From the NCBI GenBank assembly GCA_001896555.1, contig MPOS01000047.1, forward strand, positions 1-44,987: a stretch of DNA of 44,987 bases. The letters are read 5' to 3'. Of this stretch, positions 1-9,544 are shown in pieces. A program made the position numbers and the translations under genes. The notes under the pieces were generated by a model that was given only the letters and a program-made list of their open reading frames with translations, ran no database searches and was not told where the DNA came from. Every line of letters starts with the position of its first letter. The first letter of the stretch is position 1. The stretch comes from Candidatus Phosphitivorax anaerolimi (GTDB lineage: Bacteria; Desulfobacterota; Desulfomonilia; UBA1062).

Positions 1-1
1 G

Positions 2-460
2 GATGACAATGCCTTTGGCAGCGGGGCGGTGTATGTTTTCACCCGCACAGGCGACACCTGGACCCAGCAGGCCTACATCAAGGCCTCCAATACCGATGCA
101 GATGATCAATTTGGCAGGAGCGTCGCCCTTTCCGGTGATACCCTCGCGGTGGGGACTCCTTATGAAGACAGCAACGCCACGGGAGTCAATGACCCGGACG
201 GGCAGTCGGATGACAGTGCCGCTTACAGCGGGGCGGTGTATGTTTTCACCCGCACAGGCGACACCTGGACCCAGCAGGCCTACATCAAGGCCTCCAATAC
301 CGATGAAAATGATCTCTTTGGCTATAGCGTTGCCCTTTCCGGTGATACCCTCGCGGTGGGGGGCCCTGGTGAAGCCAGTAACGCCACGGGAGTCAATGCC
401 CCGGACGGGCAGTCGGATGACAGTGCCCTTGAAAGCGGTGCGGCATATATTCTGAGGTGA
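2..460 (+). CDS. FG-GAP repeat (beta-propeller) protein, C-terminal end only
   Basis: The reading frame is open from the window edge and ends at a TGA at 458-460, so only the last 152 residues are seen. They consist of repeats of about 69 residues. Each has a strand-rich GAVYVFTRTGDTW segment, an acidic NTDxxDxFG loop and a SVALSGDTLAVG segment. This is the FG-GAP/integrin-alpha-like pattern of bacterial beta-propellers, usually secreted or surface-exposed and often calcium-binding through the Asp-rich loops. The protein ends right after the last blade (AAYILR), with no anchor or sorting domain. The N-terminus, signal peptide and number of blades lie outside the window. The exact function cannot be told. 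The family call is fairly safe from the repeat pattern alone. Confidence 0.8.
   Translation, partial: DDNAFGSGAVYVFTRTGDTWTQQAYIKASNTDADDQFGRSVALSGDTLAVGTPYEDSNATGVNDPDGQSDDSAAYSGAVYVFTRTGDTWTQQAYIKASNTDENDLFGYSVALSGDTLAVGGPGEASNATGVNAPDGQSDDSALESGAAYILR
20..433 (+). repeat. 207-bp tandem repeat inside the FG-GAP gene
   Basis: Two units are offset by exactly 207 bp (69 codons). The first roughly 79 bases of each unit (from 20 and from 227) are identical. The second halves differ by scattered substitutions. Such near-identity at the DNA level suggests recent duplication or gene conversion between blades. Confidence 0.85.
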
Positions 461-515
461 TCATTCATCAGGATAATACAAGACACTGAACAAACCGGTC
501 CATGCATTATCAGGC

Positions 516-546
516 GCAGGGCATCCTGAAAAGAGGGATGCCCTGC
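516..546. terminator. Hairpin between convergent genes, possible bidirectional terminator
   Basis: An 11-bp perfect stem is formed by 516-526 (GCAGGGCATCC) and 536-546, with a 9-nt loop. It lies between the convergent FG-GAP gene and the minus-strand reductase gene. No clear U-tract follows on either strand, so it may be a 3'-end stabiliser rather than a true intrinsic terminator. Confidence 0.5.
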
Positions 547-614
547 ACCTTGCCCTCGTAATCATACGATAGCATCCTGCCTCATGTGAATGTCTGGTAC
601 GATCAAATTTCAGC

Positions 615-1763
615 TTATTCACGCATCTCGAACATGGTTTCGATCCGCGTAGCGATCTGGCGCACATCCCCGTCGGAATAATCGGTCTCGATTTTCAAAA
701 ACGGCAGCTTGTGCCTTCTTCTCACATGCTCGCCCACCTTGTATGATTCTATGTTGTAGCCGTGGCAGGCATGCAGGATCACATCGATCACGGCATCGGG
801 CTTGAAGTGCTCGATGAGCCGGTCGATCTGTTCAAGGCGCCGGGTGTTTGGAGACATGCAGGAGCACGGGAGTTTCAGATAGCGCTCGGCCAATGCCTGG
901 ATGGGGTCGCTTGCATTTTCTTCGATGGTGTCGAGAAACGACTTCATGCCGGTGCAGTTGTCTATGGCGACGATCACTCCGCCCGCTTCCTCAATGACCT
1001 TGAACACCTTTGTGGCATCTCCGCCTACCGGGCATCCGGTGATGAGGATGCGCGGAGCGCCTTCTTTCCCGATGCGCTCTCCGTTCTTTTTCCTGTTCTC
1101 AAGGGCCTCAATACAGCTCTCCAAGAGTGGCTCGATATCCGTGAAACCAGCCGGCTGTGCAAGGAATGTCAGGTCGTACATCTCCTGCCAGGAAAGATAT
1201 GAGGGGGTACCGGCGGCATAATCGAAGATTTTCTTCATTATGGTGTTTTTTCTGTTGGAGTCCCTGATAGCGGCTTCTATGGCATGATCAGTTATTTTTG
1301 TATGGAAGGTTCTCTCCAGGAACGATTTGAGCCTGCCGATCACTTCCGCCCAGTTTTGCTTTGCCCCGTCTTCATCAGGCATCTGGGGCAGATCCATGAC
1401 AAACATGGGCTTTCTGTCGGCAATGAGCTCGAACATCTTCTTCTTTCCGTCACAGGTGGTCTCGGCTACAACCGCATCCGACAAGCCGAAGAAGGGGCAG
1501 GTATCAGTAATGATATATCCATAGCTTGACTTGATGAGTGGGCATAAATTGCCGGGGAGAACGGACTCGGCAGCTTCGATCGTGCTGTTTGAGAAGGCGC
1601 ACAAGACCGCAGGGACAGCGTCCATGGCCCGTATGAGCTCAAAGGGGGCATATCCGCAGTAAGCTCCCACGACATGCTTGCCCTGTTCCCTCTTGGACTG
1701 CACATAGGCCAAGGCCCGCTTGCTTGGTGCACCTGCAAACTGGTCATGAATGAGCGGTTTCAT
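615..1763 (-). CDS. Double-cubane cluster reductase / 2-hydroxyacyl-CoA dehydratase-family protein
   Basis: This 382-residue protein belongs to the HgdB/FldC/YjiM superfamily, whose members bind iron-sulfur clusters through scattered cysteines and accept an electron from an ATP-driven activase. Visible cysteines include C36 (AYCGY), C74 (GNLCPL), C89 (TDTCPFF) and C104. Further ones sit in ITGCPVGGD, IDNCTG, LPCSCM and ILHACHGY. The size and cysteine spacing resemble the double-cubane-cluster proteins and YjiM rather than a catalytic dehydratase subunit pair. A strong GGGAGGAA ribosome site precedes the ATG by about 7 nt. No activase (HgdC/BadF type) gene lies next to it, which is unusual because the two are normally paired. 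The substrate is unknown. Confidence 0.8.
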   Translation of the reverse strand: MKPLIHDQFAGAPSKRALAYVQSKREQGKHVVGAYCGYAPFELIRAMDAVPAVLCAFSNSTIEAAESVLPGNLCPLIKSSYGYIITDTCPFFGLSDAVVAETTCDGKKKMFELIADRKPMFVMDLPQMPDEDGAKQNWAEVIGRLKSFLERTFHTKITDHAIEAAIRDSNRKNTIMKKIFDYAAGTPSYLSWQEMYDLTFLAQPAGFTDIEPLLESCIEALENRKKNGERIGKEGAPRILITGCPVGGDATKVFKVIEEAGGVIVAIDNCTGMKSFLDTIEENASDPIQALAERYLKLPCSCMSPNTRRLEQIDRLIEHFKPDAVIDVILHACHGYNIESYKVGEHVRRRHKLPFLKIETDYSDGDVRQIATRIETMFEMRE

Positions 1764-2135
1764 CTTTTTCTTCCTCCCTATAAAGCATTCGGCAATGCCT
1801 CAAATTTTTATCTGCGCGAATCATACATAAAAGGGGTTATGAGCTCTAATAGGAAGAAGCTATGATATAAGTAAAAGCATTCGCTTGAGTTATAGATTTT
1901 CGGACTTGTACCTGATGACAGACGATTCCCGATCTCTATATTCCCGGTAACCCGGATTTCTTGAATGCCCTTCATCTCCAGCCACAGTTCATAATCTTCT
2001 TTCACACTCAGGAATGGAGGTTCACCGGATCATCTCTCATGCAATCGCTTGTTCGGATAGATCTTATATCCGGCTGAGGAGGGACAGGAACTCCTTCCTG
2101 GTCAGCTACGCGCCCTTTTTGCAAGTGCTGGTATC
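1764..2135. other. Intergenic region, no gene recognised
   Basis: These 372 bases lie between the reductase gene and larE, both on the minus strand. Next to the reductase start is its ribosome site. There is a small hairpin near 2083-2100 (CAGGAA, CTCC loop, TTCCTG) without a T-run. Short open frames on both strands have no convincing ribosome site or recognisable product. Confidence 0.5.
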
Positions 2136-2969
2136 TCACCGAAACGCATCTTTTTCACTTGTATCGAGCGCCTCGTTCATGCTGCCGGAGCGGAAGCCTT
2201 GGAGATCCAAGGTGACATAGACAAAGCCTGCGGCCTTGGCAATCTTGACGATCTCGGCGGTCATCTCTTTCTCCATGGCCATGCCCATCTCCTCTTTCCC
2301 GAGTTCGAGCCTGAGCAGATCGCCATGGTGCCTTGCACGGAATATGCGAAAGCCTTTTTTGGCCAGAAAGTCTTCCACCACCTCGATCTGCCTGAGCTTT
2401 GCGGCTGTGATGGCAGATCCGTACGGGATGCGGGAGGCCATGCAGGCCATGGGCTGCTTGTCTGCTGTGGGCAGGCCGTAGATCTCGCGTGAGATGAGCC
2501 GGATATCGGCCTTGGTGAGCCCGCACTCCATGAGAGGGCTCCTTACGCCAAGCTCACGCGCAGCCTTCATCCCGGGGCGGAAATCACCGGTATCGTCGCT
2601 GTTGGCGCCGTCTGAAATCGTTGATATTCCGAATTGCGCCGCAACATCCCTGATCCTGGAAAAGAGCTCTTTCTTGCAGTGGTAGCAGCGGTCGGGCGGG
2701 TTGGCCGAGAAACCTGGGATATCGAGTTCTTCGGAGACGATTGTCGTGTAGCGGATGTTCCTGCTCTCGATCCATCGGATAGCCTCTTCGTACTCCCGCT
2801 TTGGATAGGTAGGCGATGTGGCGATGACGGCAAGGCAATTCTCTCCCAATACTTCATGGGCCACTGACAGGAGCAGGGTGCTGTCCACCCCGCCCGAGAA
2901 GGCGACTGCGAGTTTGTCGAACGATCTGATGAGACTTTTAAGGGCATCAAGTTTCTCTTGCGCATCCAT
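2136..2969 (-). CDS. larE: LarE-type ATP-dependent sacrificial sulfur transferase
   Basis: A 277-residue PP-loop ATPase. The family adenylylates and thiolates pyridinium dicarboxylate mononucleotide to build the nickel-pincer cofactor of lactate racemase and related enzymes. The pyrophosphate loop SGGVDST is at 25-31. Conserved C95xxC98 follows, and C176 lies in MACMASRIPYG, the position that supplies sulfur in the well-studied lactobacillus enzyme. There is no second or third cysteine beside C176, so it looks like the sacrificial single-cysteine type rather than the [4Fe-4S] type. The ATG follows the mnmA stop codon by one base, and its ribosome site (AGGAG) lies inside the end of mnmA, so the two are cotranscribed and probably translationally coupled. 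No larA, larB or larC is in the window, so the client enzyme is unknown. Confidence 0.88.
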   Translation of the reverse strand: MDAQEKLDALKSLIRSFDKLAVAFSGGVDSTLLLSVAHEVLGENCLAVIATSPTYPKREYEEAIRWIESRNIRYTTIVSEELDIPGFSANPPDRCYHCKKELFSRIRDVAAQFGISTISDGANSDDTGDFRPGMKAARELGVRSPLMECGLTKADIRLISREIYGLPTADKQPMACMASRIPYGSAITAAKLRQIEVVEDFLAKKGFRIFRARHHGDLLRLELGKEEMGMAMEKEMTAEIVKIAKAAGFVYVTLDLQGFRSGSMNEALDTSEKDAFR

Positions 2970-2970
2970 A

Positions 2971-4026
2971 TTATGAGACCAACTCCTGTATAATGCCCGA
3001 TCCTAAGATGACTCCCTTGTCATAGAGAGCCACGCTCTGTCCTGGAGTTATCGCCTCCTGAGGCTCGTTGAAGAGGACTGTGAGCCTGCCGTTTTCAAGC
3101 GACACACTGCAGCCTGCCGGCGAGTGAGCATACCGGATCTTGGCGAAGGCCTTTTCAGGAAGGCTGTCTACGAGGAGATTTACGGAACCCGCCATGAGCC
3201 CCTTTGCAGAGAGCTGCTCCCTCTCGCCAATGATGATCCTATTGGCGGCAGTGTTTTTGGCGATGACATACAGGGGCTTGCCCCGGCTCGTGCTCATTCG
3301 CGCTCGCTGACCGATGGTATAGAAGGCCAGTCCCCTGTGGGTGCCGAGGACCTTGCCGCTTAGGTCGACGATATCACCCGGAGGCGAGGATATGTTCTTC
3401 CTCAGATAGTCCTCGGTCTTTCCTTCTGGGATGAAGCAGAGGTCCTGGCTTTCAGGTTTTGATGATGCCGGAAGTCCTTCCCTCTGCGCGATCTCTCTCA
3501 CCTCGTCCTTGAAGAGGTTCGACAAGGGGAAGAGAACGTGTTCGAGCGCATCCCTCGGCATGCCGGAAAGGAAGTAGGTCTGATCCTTCCGGTTATCCTT
3601 CGGCACGACCAGGCGGTAATTCCCGTTTGATCTTTGTATCCCTGCATAATGACCGGTTGCAAGGTAATCGAACCCCATGGCTAATGCTTTCTTGAGGAGT
3701 GAGCCGAACTTGATGTGTCTGTTGCACTCGATGCAGGGATTCGGTGTCCTGCCCATGCCGTACTCGCTGAGAAACGGGTCTATGACGAAATCCTTCAGGT
3801 CCGGGGCAAAATCGAGGACATAATGACTGATGCCTAGAGACTCGCACACACGTCTGGCGTCTTCTATCTCCTGCGGGCCGCAGCAACGGATCTTGCCGGT
3901 TTCGTTTATCTCCACACCGAGGCACATGGTGACACCTGTCACCTTGAAACCCTGATACTTCAGGAGAAAGGCCGCCACGGCAGAATCCACCCCGCCGCTC
4001 ATTGCAGCCATGACGCGTGCCTTCAC
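2971..4026 (-). CDS. mnmA: tRNA-specific 2-thiouridylase MnmA
   Basis: This enzyme makes the 2-thio group of s2U34 in tRNAs for Lys, Glu and Gln in the cytoplasm, using ATP and a persulfide relay. Motifs seen are the PP-loop MSGGVDSAV near the N-terminus, the catalytic cysteine region NPCIECNRHIKFG, ATGHYA, and the second cysteine in SQDLCFIPEG. The length of 351 residues is normal for the family. The open frame extends upstream to 4101, but the GTG at 4026 is chosen because AAAGGAG lies 7 nt before it and the protein then begins VKARVMAAMSGG, as expected. It heads a two-gene unit with larE; both are PP-loop enzymes handling sulfur. Confidence 0.95.
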   Translation of the reverse strand: MKARVMAAMSGGVDSAVAAFLLKYQGFKVTGVTMCLGVEINETGKIRCCGPQEIEDARRVCESLGISHYVLDFAPDLKDFVIDPFLSEYGMGRTPNPCIECNRHIKFGSLLKKALAMGFDYLATGHYAGIQRSNGNYRLVVPKDNRKDQTYFLSGMPRDALEHVLFPLSNLFKDEVREIAQREGLPASSKPESQDLCFIPEGKTEDYLRKNISSPPGDIVDLSGKVLGTHRGLAFYTIGQRARMSTSRGKPLYVIAKNTAANRIIIGEREQLSAKGLMAGSVNLLVDSLPEKAFAKIRYAHSPAGCSVSLENGRLTVLFNEPQEAITPGQSVALYDKGVILGSGIIQELVS

Positions 4027-4354
4027 GTTTGTACTCCTTTGTCTCTCTCTGGTCGTTTCGGGAATGACTATCAGATTAGTAGCGATTATATTGCAAAACA
4101 TCCGATGTCAATGGATATTGCGCCAAGGCGTTAAAAAACCATGGAGCAGGAAATGAAAGACAACAGGCTGTAATAAGGCAAGATGCTTCAAGTCAATAAA
4201 AGTTCCCAATAATGGGGCGGCTGTTGAATCGGGTCTTGGCTGCTGGAATTTATTCAGGGAATCGATGCAGGGTATGCAACATTTGTTGCGCATTTTACAG
4301 CCCGGATATTACATCTCTTTTCAGATAGAACAAAAGTTTATTTTTCTTTCTCTC

Positions 4355-4383
4355 TTGACAGGTCTGAGGAATACCATTATCTA
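4355..4383 (+). promoter_or_regulatory. Candidate sigma-70 promoter of the metY-cysK operon
   Basis: A perfect TTGACA at 4355-4360 is followed after 17 bases by TATCTA at 4378-4383. This would start the transcript near 4390, just ahead of the Cys-rich leader peptide. The -10 match is only moderate. Confidence 0.45.
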
Positions 4384-4396
4384 TCAAATCTATCGT

Positions 4397-4408
4397 ATTA
4401 CTAGTAAT
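4397..4408. promoter_or_regulatory. 12-bp palindrome just after the predicted start of the metY transcript
   Basis: ATTACTAGTAAT is a perfect palindrome located about 7 bases downstream of the predicted transcription start. It could be a repressor operator or a chance palindrome in AT-rich leader DNA. Confidence 0.3.
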
Positions 4409-4425
4409 TAAAGAGTGAGGGGCAT

Positions 4426-4539
4426 ATGCGGCGGTTAAAAGACATGCATCAAGAGGCACAAGCTGTACTGACCATTCATGCAGATGGTTGTTGCTGTAAG
4501 TGCATGTGCCGCCCCGTGAGGCTGGGAGGGTCTGTGTAG
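4426..4539 (+). CDS. Cys-rich leader peptide of the metY-cysK attenuator
   Basis: A 37-codon frame starts at ATG 4426 after GAGGGG (4417-4422) and ends at TAG 4537-4539. Residues 21-30 read GCCCKCMCRP, which is five Cys codons within seven (4489-4509) plus one Met codon. It lies in the 5' leader of an operon for O-acetylhomoserine sulfhydrylase and cysteine synthase. The stop codon is 28 nt upstream of the terminator stem. A run of codons for the pathway's own product is the hallmark of ribosome-mediated attenuation, as in trp and his leaders. The inferred role is to make ribosomes stall when Cys-tRNA is scarce. The rest of the peptide has no recognisable domain. It is too short for standard gene calling. 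Confidence 0.75.
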   Translation: MRRLKDMHQEAQAVLTIHADGCCCKCMCRPVRLGGSV

Positions 4540-4564
4540 GGTAATATCCTGCCAAGGAGAGAAG

Positions 4565-4584
<20 letters not shown>
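4520..4584 (+). promoter_or_regulatory. Predicted antiterminator of the metY-cysK leader
   Basis: GGCTGGGA at 4520-4527 can pair with TCCCGGCT at 4577-4584 (two G-U pairs). GGGT 4528-4531 can extend the helix with 4571-4574 past a 2-nt bulge, giving 12 pairs. The partner strand is the 5' arm of the terminator, so the two folds exclude each other. A ribosome stalled on the Cys codons (4489-4509) leaves 4520-4531 free. One that reaches the stop at 4537 covers it. Loop region 4536-4552 can form its own small hairpin. Confidence 0.6.
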
Positions 4585-5954
<1,370 letters not shown>

Positions 5955-5968
5955 CTTGAGGCAAACAA

Positions 5969-6024
5969 GGGGCAGAGGAATCATCGTGCAACAGTCGCCG
6001 TATAGAGATTCCTCTGGTATCCCC
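5969..6024 (+). other. Large stem-loop in the metY-cysK spacer
   Basis: GGGG plus CAGAGGAATC (5969-5982) pairs with GATTCCTCTG (6007-6016) and CCCC (6021-6024), giving 10 plus 4 bp with a 4-nt bulge. No U-tract follows. It may be an RNA processing or stability element that sets the metY to cysK ratio. Confidence 0.55.
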
Positions 6025-6048
6025 TACAATATACTGTGAGGTGACAAT

Positions 6049-6972
6049 ATGAACATTTTCCAGGACATCACAAAAACGATCGGTCGCACACCTCTTGTCA
6101 GGCTGAACCGAATAACAAAAGGACTCGGTGCCGACGTGCTCGCCAAGCTGGAATCATTCAATCCCTTGAGCAGTGTCAAGGATCGCATCGGCGTATCCAT
6201 GATCGAAGACGCCGAGAAGAGAGGGCTGATCACTGATAAATCGGTCATCATCGAACCCACCAGCGGCAATACCGGGATCGGCCTTGCCTTTGTCGCCGCG
6301 GCCAAGGGCTATAGACTCATCCTCACCATGCCGGAGACCGCCAGCATGGAACGCCGCCAACTCCTGCAGGCCCTCGGCGCCGAACTCGTCCTGACCCCGG
6401 GAGCCGAAGGCATGAAAGGGGCGATTCAGAAGGCGGAGGAGCTGAGCCGATCAATCCCCGGGGCGATTATCCTCCAGCAATTCGAAAACCCTGCGAATCC
6501 TGAAATCCATCGCAAGACAACCGCCGAGGAGATCTGGAACGACACGGATGGAAAAGTCGATATCGTCGTGGCCGGTGTCGGGACAGGCGGCACTATCACC
6601 GGTGTGGCCGAAGTCATCAAGTCCAGAAAGGCCGATTTCAAAGCCATAGCGGTAGAACCCGAAGACTCGCCGGTCCTCTCAGGCGGTAAGCCCGGTGCAC
6701 ACAAGATTCAAGGTATCGGTGCGGGATTCGTTCCCGGTGTGCTCAACAGGGATATCATCGACGAGGTCATAAAGGTCGCGGATGCCGATGCGGGAATCAT
6801 GGCACGCAAGCTTGCCCGGGAAGAAGGCATCCTTGCCGGCATATCCAGCGGTGCAGCCACATGGGCAGCCCTCGAGGTGGCAAAAAGGCCGGATAACAAA
6901 GGAAAGCTTATCGTTGTCGTTCTACCCGACACTGGAGAGCGCTACCTGTCAACGTGGCTTTTTAAGGACTAG
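6049..6972 (+). CDS. cysK: Cysteine synthase (O-acetylserine sulfhydrylase A type)
   Basis: A PLP-dependent fold-type II enzyme that makes cysteine from O-acetylserine and sulfide in the cytoplasm. The length of 307 residues is standard. The PLP lysine is K44 in [10 protein letters not shown], the substrate loop [12 protein letters not shown] is near 70-80, and GTGGTITGV binds the PLP phosphate. [12 protein letters not shown] and [16 protein letters not shown] are typical of the C-terminus. A GAGGTG ribosome site lies 5 nt before the ATG. It is cotranscribed with metY across a 94-nt spacer holding a stem-loop, and no terminator separates them. The Cys-codon leader upstream therefore sits in front of the gene that makes cysteine itself. 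No cysE is in the window. Confidence 0.95.
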   Translation: MNIFQDITKTIGRTPLVRLNRITKGLGADVLAKLESFNPLSSVKDRIGVSMIEDAEKRGLITDKSVIIEPTSGNTGIGLAFVAAAKGYRLILTMPETASMERRQLLQALGAELVLTPGAEGMKGAIQKAEELSRSIPGAIILQQFENPANPEIHRKTTAEEIWNDTDGKVDIVVAGVGTGGTITGVAEVIKSRKADFKAIAVEPEDSPVLSGGKPGAHKIQGIGAGFVPGVLNRDIIDEVIKVADADAGIMARKLAREEGILAGISSGAATWAALEVAKRPDNKGKLIVVVLPDTGERYLSTWLFKD

Positions 6973-7789
6973 TGAACCGCGCAAGGATTTTTTAGCCAGT
7001 ATTCATGTCATGGATCAAGGGGCAGGATGGTTAACTATAGATCTATCCTGATGAAAACAAACAGTGCAGTAGCCGGCCTCTTGCGACGATGCAGAGATTT
7101 GTTCATGAAGCGATGGCTGCTTCGCCTTGGCCGGCCGCTTAATTTCAAGTGCTGCACCGGCTCTGCATGCAGGCAGTGGCAGAGGCGGCTCCCTGCGGGC
7201 CTGGTCATGCGGCGGGCTTGAAGAGACATTCATCGAGACCGTTGCCGCATGAAAAGGCACCGAGGACGGTGCAGCAGTGAAATCCTGCATATTTCTTGTT
7301 TTACCGCCAGCGGAAACGGATGATTTTTCTCTCATACAGCATGCCTGGAGGCTTACGACAAAAGCCAATCCCGGATCGGGCATAGGTGCGTTTTTGTCCA
7401 TATCGATTAGGTATGAATAACCTCTGATTATTACTTCTAGTTATTTGCTTCACCTCTTCAATATTGTTAACTTGGCGTTCATGCATGACATCGTGGATCG
7501 CTGCTTCCAGATAGATTTTGCCATCTTCATCCCGGATCCTGACCGGCCGGCGCATATTCAAGAGATGGTGAAGAAGAATCAGGCTGACAGTATTATCCAC
7601 TCCGGTCCGTACTTCCGCCGGTCCTGCCTGATGGAAGCCGTAGCTCGGGCGCTCAAGGGAATAGACGTATCAGCTCCGCAGATCAATACCGCCGCCTACA
7701 ACATGGAAAACACAGGCCGAATCAAGACCCGTGCTGATGCATTCGTTCAATGCACAAATAAACAACAACATACCATACAGGAGGGAATG
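6973..7789. other. Long intergenic region before pstS with a structured stretch
   Basis: No gene here is supportable. The open frame of pstS extends back to 7445, but that part has no ribosome site and no recognisable sequence. A minus-strand frame at 7301-7600 also matches nothing I know. The stretch 7072-7188 is rich in inverted repeats. GCCGGCC (7072-7078) pairs with GGCCGGC (7129-7135) around an inner GAAGC/GCTTC hairpin (7107-7123). A second stem follows: CCG-G-CTCTGC (7157-7166) with GCAGAG-G-CGG (7179-7188). It could be a structured RNA or leader. I saw no clear Pho box. Confidence 0.4.
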
Positions 7790-8623
7790 ATGAAGAAAGT
7801 AACGTTTATCACAGTATTTGCGGCCCTATGCGCTTTTCTTGCCGCAGGTAGCATTCAGGCATCCGAACTGGATCGGTTCATCGGGATGAAGGGCAAGATC
7901 GATATTGCGGGAGGCACCGCACATATCCCGGTAATGAACGATGCGGGCAAGAATATCATGAAGTTCAACCCCGATATCAGGATCACCGTTGCCGGTGGGG
8001 GTTCCGGCGTAGGCGTACAGAAGGTGGGCGAAGGCCTTGTCGATATCGGCAACACCGGCCGAGCCGTGAGCGAGGCGGAAAAAAGCAAGTACGGCCTGGT
8101 ATCGTTCCCGTTTGCCATCGACGGCGTCGCTGTGGTGGTCAACCCGAAGAATCAAGTAAAAGAGCTTGCCACCGAGCAGATTCAGAAAATATTTTCAGGC
8201 CAGGTCGTAAACTGGAAGGATGTCGGCGGTGCTGACGCGCCCATTCACCTTTTCACCCGCGACGAGGCCAGCGGAACCCGGGAAGTATTCTGGGAGAAAC
8301 TGCTCAACAAGGGTGACGTGGCTCAGAGTGCCAATATCGTGGCCTCAAACGGAGCCATGAAGGTGGCTGTTGCCGGGGACCCTCATGCTATCGGCTATCT
8401 GGGGATCGGCCATATCAGCAAGGATGTAAAGGCCATTGTCATCGACAAGGTAGAGCCTTTGCAGGAAAACGCCAAAAGCGGCGTCTACAGGGTGACGAGA
8501 AACCTGTATATGAACACCAAGGGGCAGCCCACTCAACTTCAACAGGCCTTCATCGACTACATTCTAGGCCCGGATGGAGCCGAGATCTGCAAGAAGTACG
8601 GCTATATTCCCATATCGGAATAA
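7790..8623 (+). CDS. pstS: Periplasmic phosphate-binding protein PstS
   Basis: Substrate-binding protein of the ABC phosphate transporter. With the start at ATG 7790 (GGAGGG 4 nt upstream) the protein has 277 residues. It begins with a Sec signal peptide: MKK, a hydrophobic stretch and a likely cut after SIQA. The upstream in-frame ATG at 7787 is too close to the ribosome site, and the extension to 7445 would bury the signal peptide. Family marks are GSTAH-like GGTAHIP, the AGGGSGVGVQKV phosphate-binding loop, IGNTGRAVSEAE, FPFAIDGVAVVVNP and FTRDEASGTREVFW. This is the shorter PstS type common in anaerobes. It is followed in order by pstC, pstA and pstB. Confidence 0.93.
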   Translation: MKKVTFITVFAALCAFLAAGSIQASELDRFIGMKGKIDIAGGTAHIPVMNDAGKNIMKFNPDIRITVAGGGSGVGVQKVGEGLVDIGNTGRAVSEAEKSKYGLVSFPFAIDGVAVVVNPKNQVKELATEQIQKIFSGQVVNWKDVGGADAPIHLFTRDEASGTREVFWEKLLNKGDVAQSANIVASNGAMKVAVAGDPHAIGYLGIGHISKDVKAIVIDKVEPLQENAKSGVYRVTRNLYMNTKGQPTQLQQAFIDYILGPDGAEICKKYGYIPISE

Positions 8624-8668
8624 TCCAGACGGAACCGGGTTTGGCAACCAGAAAGGCACGTTGCAGGC

Positions 8669-9544
8669 ATGCTTGAAAAATGGATTGAACGTGTACTTTT
8701 TGTTTCCATGCTCTTCTGCGCCTTGTGCATAACAGCGGTTTTCGGGTTCCTCGTGTATTTTTCCTGTCCGCTGCTTTCAAATGCCAGGGGCCTGGCCGGA
8801 ATTTTCAGTAGTGTTTGGAAACCTTTCATAGGAGAATTCGGTATTCTCCCCATGCTGGCAGGCACCTTCAGCCTGGCGTTCCTGGCGCTGGTGCTTGCCT
8901 GCCCCCTGGCGATCGGCATCACCTGCTTCATACAAGGCCTGGCCCCGGCAAGGCCGGCGAACGCCGTACGTTCGCTGGTGTATTTCATGACCAGCATCCC
9001 TACAGTCATTTACGGTTTCGTCGCTGTGTTCGTCCTGGTGCCGATTATCAGGGATACGTTCAATCGAGGTGCCGGGTTCTGTCTGATGACTTCCGCCATT
9101 ACCCTTTCCATGCTGATCATCCCCACCATGGTGATCACCCTTGAAGCGGATATGCGTCAGAGAGCCGAAGAGGTTCGCTTGGGCGCGCGGTCTCTCGGAT
9201 TGACTCCCGCCCAGGAACTGCTCTGGATATTGCTGCCATGTTCCGGCCGGGGGATTGTCGTTGCGATGGTTCTTGGCTTCGGCCGCGCTGTGGGCGATAC
9301 GCTGGTGGCTCTCATGGTGGCGGGCAATGCGCCTGTCATCCCGCAATCGCTGCTGGATTCCATCCGCACGCTCACCGCGCATATCGCCCTGGTGGTGGCG
9401 ACCGATTCACAGGACCAGGCCTACTATTCCATATTCGCTGCAGGCCTTCTGCTCTTTCTGATCATGGCACTTTTGACCGTGCTCATCCGAACCATCGGCG
9501 GCAGGTTCGGGCAAAGAGAAAAACGTCATGAACGTGCGTCCTGA
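8669..9544 (+). CDS. pstC: Phosphate ABC transporter permease PstC
   Basis: Inner membrane permease of 291 residues with about six membrane segments. The first is MLFCALCITAVFGFLVYF and the last is IFAAGLLLFLIMALLTVLI. The cytoplasmic coupling loop EEVRLGARSLGLTPAQEL, followed by FGRAVGDTLVALMVAGN, is the binding-protein-dependent transport (EAA) motif and matches PstC. It is shorter than many PstC proteins and has a short periplasmic part. The ribosome site before ATG 8669 is weak. The gene overlaps pstA by 17 bases, which indicates translational coupling. Confidence 0.92.
   Translation: MLEKWIERVLFVSMLFCALCITAVFGFLVYFSCPLLSNARGLAGIFSSVWKPFIGEFGILPMLAGTFSLAFLALVLACPLAIGITCFIQGLAPARPANAVRSLVYFMTSIPTVIYGFVAVFVLVPIIRDTFNRGAGFCLMTSAITLSMLIIPTMVITLEADMRQRAEEVRLGARSLGLTPAQELLWILLPCSGRGIVVAMVLGFGRAVGDTLVALMVAGNAPVIPQSLLDSIRTLTAHIALVVATDSQDQAYYSIFAAGLLLFLIMALLTVLIRTIGGRFGQREKRHERAS

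Noticed and set aside
7301-7600. 99-codon frame on the minus strand.
   Set aside because: No ribosome site or recognisable family was seen, and it lies in a region of mixed open frames.
7445-7789. N-terminal extension of the pstS frame.
   Set aside because: It would bury a clear signal peptide, and a strong ribosome site stands directly before ATG 7790.
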